Below, one piece after another: positions 56,700-64,000 of a stretch of 64,000 nt of DNA. Under the pieces are notes generated by a model. It was not told the DNA's origin. It searched no databases and was given only the letters and a program-made list of their open reading frames with translations. Positions within the stretch are counted from its first letter, which is position 1. Every line of letters starts with the position of its first letter. This stretch comes from Macrocystis pyrifera (lineage: Eukaryota; Sar; Phaeophyceae; Laminariales; Laminariaceae): contig JASSKH010000010.1 of assembly GCA_031763025.1 (NCBI GenBank), forward strand, positions 3,529,901-3,593,900. Reading direction: 5' to 3'. Made by a program: the position numbers and the translations under genes.

Positions 56700-57260
56700 C
56701 CGCAGTTTCGGTCCACCCGCAAAATACTGCTGTAACGGTTTCCGTCCGCCCGCAATGCCGTAACGGTTTCCGTCGACCCGCAATGATACAGCCTTTTCCC
56801 CTCCACCCGCAATACTGCTGTAACGATTTGCTGTGACGGTTTCCATCCCATAGTCCACCCGCAATGATGCAACGGTTTCATCGTCCACAGCAGTGTTGCA
56901 ACTTATTTCCGTCCACCTCGCAATATGATGTCGGTTTCACGATGCTCTAACTTTCTTCCGGTCCACCTCGTGATGCTGCAACGGTCTCCGTCCACCCGCG
57001 ATGCTCCACGTAACGATTCCCGTCTCCCCGCGATGTCGCAACGATTTTCGTCCATCCACTTTGCTGTAACGATTTCCGCCCACCTCGTAGCGATTTTAAC
57101 GGTTTCACCCTCCACCGGCAATTCAACGCAGTCACGGTTTCTGTCCACCCGCAGTACTGCTGTAACGGTTTCCGTCCACCCGCAATGCTGTAAGAGTAGC
57201 GGTTTCTGTCCACCCACGACGATGAACCGATTTGCCGTCCACCCGCAAATGGCTGTCGTT
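56700..57260. repeat. Minisatellite of about 35-45 bp
   Basis: TAACGGTTTCCGTCCACCCG and CAATGCTG units, about 13 diverged copies. Several contain TACTGCTGTA. Confidence 0.9.
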
Positions 57261-58137
57261 GTTTCCTATTTATGTTCCGTTTTACTGCTGCATCATGTAT
57301 CCATCTACCCGCAATCCTGTACGACTCTGTTCCGACATTTAAGGATTATTGATATTAAGTTTTAACAGTGATGGCAATTTCGTCGATTCCGGAATTCGCC
57401 GGGAATATATCCAGCCGGACGGATTTTTTTTCCCGCGGAATTATATTATTCTCAAGGGGGTCCGCGGTATATATAGACCCCCCTACCTGAGGGGGGGGCA
57501 CATTCAAAGAACAGCAGCAGCATAGGAAATACCTGGTAGAAAACAACACAGCGCCACAGGTAGCGGTGGTGCCTTACGCTCGAACTATTGAAAATGGCTG
57601 GGCGGCGTGTACACACGTACACCCAACAGTCGACAATACAGCGTTGGGGGCTTTGTTGGGCTTCATTCGCGCTTTTCCGGAGGCTGTCATGAGGATACAG
57701 AGGAAAAAACACCCCTAATAACTGAGATTCTGAATCTGCGGGGCCTCCTCGATGTTCCGGGGCCCCCTGTCTGCCGGAATTGCCGGCCGGAACTGGAATT
57801 GCCCAAAACACGGAATTCCACGGCCGGAACTAGGTCAAATCGCCGGAATTGCCATCGCTGAGTTTTAATATAAAAACGGATCTTGCTTTTCGGAACAGAG
57901 TGATATATCACACCAGGTACCAGTCTGCCTACTCTCCGCCCGCGATGCTGCGTATCATACCCGGTACCTGGTATGATTTGTGATTTGTAAAAAAGAAAAA
58001 AATGTTGTGTGTTCTGTGTTTGTTTCGTTTGTTTTCATGTTGGCATCTGGTCCGTCCACCAGCAATGAAAGCCATTGTTTCCCATGTACGATGCATCTGA
58101 CGATAGGTCCGACCGAGCGAGAAAAGAGGATTGAAGG
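57261..58137. other. Upstream region of the reductase; no element identified
   Basis: Short palindromic pieces with CCGGAATTGCCGG (57,773-57,790, 57,838-57,852) and GGGAATATATCCAGCCGG. TACCTGGTA at 57,530 and 57,965. No TATA box or other promoter element can be assigned with confidence. Confidence 0.4.
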
Positions 58138-59925
58138 ATGCCAACAGTCTCGTCCGCCCAAGTTGCCGTGGCGACAACGTTAGTGGTGATCGTGATAATG
58201 AGGTCGACCCAAGCCTGCGCGGAGTCGGTCGCCACCGCTAGGGTTGCCGGAGAAGGGGAGGAGTGTCGAGCCGCCCCGGGCCTGCCTCTACAAGTGCGGC
58301 TCAATAACGGCGTCTACGGTGCGTGCAATATACGTATGGTGTCATTGCAACCGTCGTGGTCTAATGAATTTTGCGGGCTACAGATTTGTATGCATCGAAC
58401 CGATCAACTCAGATGACCCCCTCGGTTTGGCGTGCCCGGTTTGCCTCCTTCGATGAAACGCCTTCCCACCCTACCTCTCTCCCTTTCCTCCCTCCCCCCC
58501 CTTCCTCCTGGCCGCTACCGCCACCACTACCGGTTCCGCTGCTGCCGTTGCTGCTCTGGTGTGATGCTTTTGGCGTGCCGCCGTGCTGCGGCGCAGTCCC
58601 GAGGATAGGCTTCGGCACCGCCGGGCTGGGCGATGCGACGGAAGAGTCGGCCAACCTGGCCCTGGCAGCGGGCTACCGACACATCGATACGGCGCAGGTT
58701 ATGAAAAAACGAAGCAAATATTATACGAGGAGACCCCAGCCTGACCCCCTTGACTGACCACCCCCCCTACACTAAAAACTCTACTATTTCGGGTGAACAT
58801 ATTAATAGTATTCTGAACCATACATGGTGTGTATTCATAGGGGGGTACCACTCTGTCCCTAAAAATAGGAACCATTTTCATTTAATATTAATATACAAAA
58901 TGTACTTACATTTGGGGACAGCCTGGTTGGTACCTCTTTTTATCCGTCGTTGCTGTATGTGTTCTTTTCTGTTCGTATGTGTGTCCTGTTGTGTTTTTTT
59001 TTTTTGTTACTTTTTTCTTCTGCGTTTTTCTTTTATGTCGTTTGTTTTTGTGAAGTTTTTGTTGTTTGTTTTGCGTTACAGTGACGGGTGTTCTGCTTCT
59101 CCCCCACTCTTCCCCCCCGTACCCACCTCCTTCAGAGGCCGCCCTTCATCACGCTCTCTTTGTTGTGCCTTCCACCATCTCCACGAACTCCCACGGTTGT
59201 CTCTCGCAGTGAAATATTTTGCAACGGTACCACAGCAGTGCCGTTATTGCGGGCCCCAAGAGCTATGTAACGAGAAGACGCCGTCAGCTGGGAGGTGAAG
59301 AAACCGGCCACCACCTCGACCGATGACAACTCTCTCCCCCCACCCCAACCCTCTCCCCTCCCTCGCCCCACCAGAACCATACTCTCGATACCCCGTGCTG
59401 CCTCCACCCCCCCATACACACTTCGTCTCGAGAGGGATGCGTGGTCAATGGTCAAATGACTAAGGCAAGCAACAAAGGAGTACGCCCCCCCCCCCCCCAC
59501 ACACACATACTCGCCGAACACCTCACGGCGCTTCGAACTTGGTGCAAGCAATGCCTGCCTGGTCGGTGAAAACCCGACGTGCTCCGTCCCGACAGTGTAG
59601 GGATGCGAGGGCCTATGGCGATACGACTACGGACATGCATGATAATGAGTGCACCCCCCCCACACACCCCATACTCTCCGCCTTTTCAGAGTCGTACTCC
59701 CCCCCCGTGCCGCTCGCTCTGTTCTGAACTTTGTTCGCCTTTCCCACCATCTCCACGAACTCCCACGATTGTTTCCCGCGGCCGGTCGTTTCCCGCTGCC
59801 GGTCGTTTTCCCGGGGGGGGTTTTCCCGCGGTTTTTTTCCTTCGGATGTTTTCTCGCGGTTGTTCTCCCGCGGTTATTTTATGGTGTGGTTATTCTACCG
59901 CGGTTTATTCCCGGCCGTACTACTG

Positions 59926-59956
<31 letters not shown>

Positions 59957-62794
59957 TATACTACTATAAATTGTCCCGCAGGCTCAAGAGTGGTACCGAG
60001 AAGACGCCGTCGGCAGGGCGGTGAAAAAGAACGAGAAGCGGGCCACCGCCTTATCGGAACCGTGCAAACTCTCTCCCCCACAAAGACAACACGGAAGCGG
60101 AGAAGAGCAAGGGGATGGGGTTGGCGATGGCGGCGATAGTAGTAGCAGTGTGGGGTCGGGGGTGGAGGCTGGGGGGGTAGGGGTTGGGGTGGTGGACGGG
60201 GGGGTGGAGGAGGCGAGGGTTGGGGGGGTTAGGGGGGGGAGGGGGGGGGTGGGGGCGGAGGGGATGGCGGCGGGGGGGGGGGGGGGGGGGGTGACCTCGA
60301 GGTTGGGGGTGCCTCGTGAAGACGTGTTCGTGACGACGAAGATCCACCCGAGGGATTTCGGAGCGGAAAGGCTTCGGGCAATGGTTGAGGTTTCCGACGA
60401 AAACTTGCAGGTACGGGGAGAGAGAGAGGAGGGGGGGGGGGGGGGGGGGGGCGCTTGCTGTTGGTGCTGCGTCTCCAGATCGTTTTTGATTTGCTTTCGT
60501 TATGGTTCGGTTTTGGTTTGGTTTAGTTTGGTTTGCGTAGCTTGCCTTGTTTTGATTCTGCGTCGTTTTTGTTTTATTTATGTGTTACGTGTGAAAGCTT
60601 GGCCGTGTTTTGGTCCTTTCTGCTCTGTTTTATTTTTATGCTGCCGTGTTTTGATTCAGGTTTTGTTTTAGCTCTTTTTTTTCTTCTCTGCGTGCGGGCA
60701 TCTTTGTTTTTGTCTGTTTTTGTGGGTTGCTGAAGCAGATCGCCAGACGTGTGCGGCTTGAGCTGTGCCGTGGCTCCGTAGCTTTACCTTGTTCAGAGTA
60801 CAGTTTTTTCAGCCTACAGGCAGGCGACCCCGTTTATCCCAGTCGAGGCACGTTCGGTTCCATCTGTTGCGCGGCACTCGTAGTCGTCCTCCCTCACCGT
60901 TTCGACTTCGGTGCCAGGTCGGTAAGAACCCGACGTGCTCCGTCCCGGCATTGTTGGGATGCGAGGGTCTATGGTCATACGACTACGGCCATGCATGACA
61001 ATGAGTACACCCCTACCGCCTCGCACGATATCGAAAACGTTTTTGCGGCAGTGTGCACGAAAACCCTCGCGCTTTCGACGTCGCCCCCCCTCCCTTCCCT
61101 CCGCTCCGGCCTCCCATGCTACCACTTGTCTTGCCCCGTTCGACGCAAAGGGGATTGACCTGCTGTTGCTGCATTCTCCCCACTGCTGGGCCGGGTCTTG
61201 CCCTGACAGGTGAGTGGGACAACCCCCCGTCATTAAAAAACGCCTCCAGTTGCTGAGGAACGCCGGCGGCGCTGAGCCGTTTCATCAAAATGTTTTAATT
61301 TTTTTTCCCATTTCCGCAGGCCAAGAGGGGGGCAAGGTATCGTTTTCCCGCCAACTAACAGATGATACCATCCGGACTTTGTGGTTTAAACGAGAAATGA
61401 TACCCCCCCCCCCCCCCCGGCCATGCATGAGATGGAGTACATCTATCCTATCGAGTACACCCCCCCCGCTATCCTAGTGGGTAGATAGTGGCCACGGGTG
61501 GCGAAACAGGGAGGGGGAGTAATACCAGCACAAAGTTTCTACCTGGTATGTAATATACGGGATAAAGGTAATGAGCGCCCAACTTTTAGAGGTGTCTGTA
61601 TCAAGAGTAGGAACGGTGCCCCGCCCCGAAAGGGATGCGCGGTCAATGATCGAATGACTAAGGCAAGCATCAAATGAGTACGCCTCCCCCGTTTCTTTTC
61701 TTTCTTTGTTTTTGTTTTGGCGGTCACCACGGCTGGCGATCGAGTTAAATCATTTTTTGTGCGAGGAAAGCTTCAACTCCGCACAGGGGGGATTATCGTA
61801 TCAGTGTGTATATGATAAGGCACCCACGAGGCAGTTACATAGTAAACCCATTGCTGTCTCTGGAGGTGGCCACACCACAAAATAAATCAGTTCATTGACG
61901 CTGTCATCCGTATGCAAGAAAATCCGCCTCAAAAGCGGTGCTTAATAGGATGCAGCTCACCCTTCATGCGACTCGCCCAACAACTCACGGCGCTTCGCGC
62001 TTGGTGCAAGCAATGTCTGCCTGGTTGGTGAAAACCCGACGTGCTCCATCCCGGTACTGTAGGGATGCGAGGTTCTATGGTCATACGACTACGGCCATGC
62101 ATGGTAATGAGTACACCCTCCCCCCCCACCGTCCCCGCCCCCGCCCGCCCCTCAACCCCTCCTTTCCATGTACCGCCTCCTTTCTTGTGTAGTTAATACG
62201 GAACGACACTATCACACCAGGCTTTGCTTAATTTCGCTGGTGATTTCAAAGAGAACGTCGGCACCCTCCCCTCCGACCCCTCTTACCCCAGGTACCACGT
62301 ACCGCCTCATTATGCGTATACTTGTACCCGTAATCTCATGGCTTCAACGAAAAAAAAAATAGACCGGTAAAGCCACCCCAATCATCCGTACCCCCTCCCA
62401 CGTACCGCCTCTTAATGTTTGTATATGTGCACGTCAATGATTGCTTCCAAGGATTGAAAGTAAGACAGAACCCCCCCCCCCCCCCCCCCCCCCAACACCC
62501 TCTTCCTCTCACCCCCGATCCGCCTTACCCCCTCTCCCACGTACTGCCTACTTTTGTGTGTTTATTTGTTTTTACTAACTGGGGACGCCAGCCCGACACC
62601 ATGGCAGGACGCGTGGCGGGAACTGGAGAAGCTGTACGCAGAGGGGGCGGTCAGAGCTATCGGGGTTTCCAATTTCTCGGAAGGCCTGCTCCGGGAGCTT
62701 CTCGGACTGGCCACTGTTATGCCCTCCGCGGTGCAGAACTGGATGGACCCGTTCCACCAGGACAGGGCAGTACGCAACCTGTGTGCGGAGAACG
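58138..62794 (+). CDS. Aldo/keto reductase with predicted signal peptide (five exons, may continue)
   Basis: Exons in phase: 58,138-58,318; 58,597-58,697; 59,982-60,410; 61,052-61,209 (start uncertain; 61,145 also possible); 62,592-62,794. ATG opens MPTVSSAQVAVATTLVVIV, a hydrophobic signal-like start. Then come LPLQVRLNNGV, PRIGFGTAGLG, YRHIDTAQ (catalytic Asp), AQEWYREDAVGRAVKK (Tyr), PREDVFVTTKIHPRDF (Lys), IDLLLLHSPHCW (His) and AEGAVRAIGVSNFSEGLLRE, then SAVQNWMDPFHQ. The complete Asp-Tyr-Lys-His tetrad predicts an active NAD(P)H-dependent carbonyl reductase of the (beta/alpha)8 barrel type. An unusual Gly/Val-rich insert of about 85 residues separates RAVKKN from VPREDV. The barrel's C-terminal strands are missing; a continuation after GGCTGCAG at 63,630 (GGVTCFLSLQ) is phase-compatible but weak. 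Introns hold SINEs, LINE tails and a MITE. Confidence 0.9.
58848..58930. mobile_element. MITE C copy in reductase intron 2
   Basis: CTCTGTCCCTAAAAATAGGA paired with TTTGGGGACAG around TTTAATATTAATATACAAAA. Confidence 0.7.
59150..59345 (+). pseudogene. Degenerate duplicate of the reductase exon 3 start
   Basis: GAGAAGACGCCGTCAGCTGG to AACTCTCTCCCCC (59,265-59,337) repeats exon 3 (GAGAAGACGCCGTCGGCAGG, 59,998 onward). CACCATCTCCACGAACTCCC (59,175) repeats 59,745. The copy lacks the TGGTAC pair that encodes the catalytic Tyr, shows a TAA next to it in the exon frame and has no good acceptor, so it is not a usable exon. Confidence 0.8.
59427..59500 (+). mobile_element. LINE tail fragment with C-tail
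   Basis: TCTCGAGAGGGATGCGTGGT, CAAATGACTAAGGCAAGCAA and GGAGTACG, then a C-run. In reductase intron 2. Confidence 0.85.
59509..59668 (+). mobile_element. C-tailed SINE copy, 5'-truncated
   Basis: TACTCGCCGAACACCTCACG to GATAATGAGTGCACC and a C-run. It sits directly after the LINE tail. Confidence 0.85.
59920..59967. repeat. (CTA)n microsatellite at an acceptor
   Basis: About a dozen CTA units, 15 bases before the exon 3 acceptor TGTCCCGCAG. Confidence 0.95.
60912..61016 (+). mobile_element. C-tailed SINE copy, short
   Basis: GTGCCAGGTCGGTAAGAACC to GACAATGAGTACACCCC. Reductase intron 3. Confidence 0.8.
61408..61690 (+). mobile_element. SINE tail scrap followed by a LINE 3' fragment
   Basis: C-run, GGCCATGCATGAGATGGAGT, CTATCCTATCGAGTACACC, C-run (61,408-61,467). 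Then a LINE fragment from GCTATCCTAGTGGGTAGATA through TGAGCGCCCAACTTTTAGAG to ATCAAATGAGTACGCC and a C-run. Confidence 0.85.
61725..62133 (+). mobile_element. C-tailed SINE, near full length
   Basis: GGTCACCACGGCTGGCGATC at the 5' end, GGCACCCACGAGGCAGTTAC, TCTGGAGGTGGCCACACC, GATGCAGCTCACCCTTCATG, CTTGGTGCAAGCAATGTCTG, GGTCATACGACTACGGCCAT and GGTAATGAGTACACC, then a C-run. It sits in the last identified reductase intron. No clear target-site duplication is seen. Confidence 0.88.
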
Positions 62795-62814
62795 GTGAGC
62801 AGCAAATGTGCTCT

Positions 62815-63260
62815 TATTAGGAGACCGCGGTTTGACCCCTTGACTGACCTGATGCCCCTGACCATCCCCTACAATAAAAATAGGTACTATATGCTAGGAG
62901 TGAGACCGCGATTTGACCCCTTTGACTGACCTGACTCCCCTAGCCGTCTCCTACACTAAAGTCTGTATAAGTAAGATGCTAGGAGACCGCGGTTTGACCC
63001 CTTGACTGACCTGACGCCCGTGACCGTCCTCCATACTAAAATTGATCCGTAGGAGACCGCGGTTTGACCGCTTGACTGACCTGACGCCCCTCACCGTCCC
63101 CTGCACTAAACCTAGACACGAGGAGACCGTAGTTTGACGTCATGACTGCCCGCCCCTGACCGCCCCCTACACTGAACCTGTTTTATTAAGGCCAGAAGCG
63201 GTCTTTGACTCCTTGACTGACCGGACGCCCATGACCGCCACCTTCACTCTAAACTAGTAT
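62815..63260. repeat. Minisatellite of about 70 bp (GGTTTGACC..TTGACTGACC family)
   Basis: About six units: GGAGACCGCGGTTTGACCCC, TTGACTGACCTGACGCCC, GACCGTCC and CTACACTAAA. The same block in reverse forms the array at 24.6-25.0 kb. A single unit is at 58,728-58,780 (GACCCCCTTGACTGACC). Confidence 0.9.
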
Positions 63261-63679
63261 ATTAAGGCCAAAATAAGCTTTGCGGCGCCCGAAAAGGCAA
63301 GTTTCCTATTGTACTGGTAGCATATTTGGTGAGCAGACGTTCTCTGGAAAAAAAGCAGTGCACGTACGGTATGCGAATAACAGTACGACTTGGCCTAGAA
63401 TAGCTCGACCAAAATTGTTGACATGTGCACACTGCACTTCTTCTCACAGTTTTTTTTTGCGAAGTTTTCCGCGGTGTTAGACCTATGCCAATGGAAACGC
63501 GAACTTCAACAGTTCTTTCAAAGATATTGCTTTAATAAAACAGTCGAAAATATCCTTGTGCCGCCGCTGTGGGAAAAAAAGGGGAAAATGTGTTTGATTT
63601 TTTCTTCTTTTTTTCTCTAACGGCTGCAGGCGGCGTAACTTGTTTTCTCTCGTTGCAAGGTGTCAACACGCTGACAAAA

Positions 63680-64000
63680 ATCAGCTCGTGCGACGATAGA
63701 CGCTCGATCTCGATATAGACTCAGCCCACGGCCAACCCGCTTGGTGTCGGGCAAGGCCAACGAGTACAGATGACGGCATCGAAGATATAAAGTGGATACA
63801 TGCTCTAGGGGGCGAGAGCCTGCCGGCGGCGTCCTGCGGTATCCTCTCAAACCTGAAAAAAAGCCTGTCTTTTGCCATTCGAGACGGATCGAAAAATCTT
63901 GTCTTCTGTTTTGTGCGCACCAGCGGCTAGTTGTTTTTTTATCGTACGCCTGGCCAGCGCCCGCCACATGTCACTGGCCATTGTGTGAAGACGGTGACCC
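63680..64000. repeat. Dispersed repeat family E, third copy
   Basis: CTCGATCTCGATATAGACTC, GGGCAAGGCCAACGAGTACA, TCTAGGGGGCGAGAG and CACATGTCACTGGCC align with 47,640-47,960 and 48,050-48,190. It runs off the window end. Confidence 0.75.

Noticed and set aside
61725-61790. tRNA-like Pol III promoter in the SINE head
   Set aside because: GGTCGAGTTGAAAC faintly resembles a B box, but no A box lies upstream, so no tRNA origin is claimed.
62815-63260. CRISPR-like array of six units
   Set aside because: The spacing parts are also repeated and imperfect, so it is a minisatellite.

Overview
This is an intron-rich nuclear stretch of a eukaryotic genome, most likely a brown alga (Phaeophyceae) or a close stramenopile. 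Coding exons are short, GC-rich and bounded by GT..AG sites. Introns are long and loaded with mobile elements and simple repeats. A decayed tyrosine-recombinase fragment near 8.3-8.9 kb resembles, from memory, sequences common in Ectocarpus-type genomes. The lineage is inference; no marker gene is present.

Layout. 0-10 kb: fold-back and tandem repeats, two weak minus-strand coding stretches (3.1-3.4 and 5.2-5.9 kb) and the recombinase fossil. 10.9-13.8 kb: a minus-strand low-complexity gene, probably nuclear, whose reading frame changes at two G-runs. 14.9-27.6 kb: a minus-strand SUMO protease of the Ulp2/SENP6-7 type, rebuilt as 11 exons that join in phase, with the whole catalytic set present. 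38.1-39.0 kb: two minus-strand exons with a basic nuclear-localisation stretch and a SUMO-interacting-type motif; they may be the same protease's N-terminus. 35.1-37.9 kb: a decayed LINE. 39-49 kb: mostly satellites and microsatellites. 50.5-52.0 kb: a second LINE copy. 52-57 kb: scattered possible exons of unrecognised genes. 58.1-62.8 kb: a plus-strand aldo/keto reductase with a predicted signal peptide and a complete Asp-Tyr-Lys-His tetrad.

Mobile elements. The most striking is a LINE and an apparent SINE partner that share a 3' end and both finish in poly(C). All copies are 5'-truncated to different extents and keep the C-tail, and several are chained through their C-tracts. A Tc1/mariner-like MITE (TTACGGGGG ends) occurs about 13 times, twice as the same nested composite. 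Smaller palindromic MITE families are interspersed.

Two gene introns hold degenerate copies of their own neighbouring exon edge (SUMO protease near 23.6 kb; reductase near 59.3 kb). Two short words, TACTGCTGTA and TACC(A/T)GGTA, occur far more often than chance allows and are not explained by any repeat family found here.
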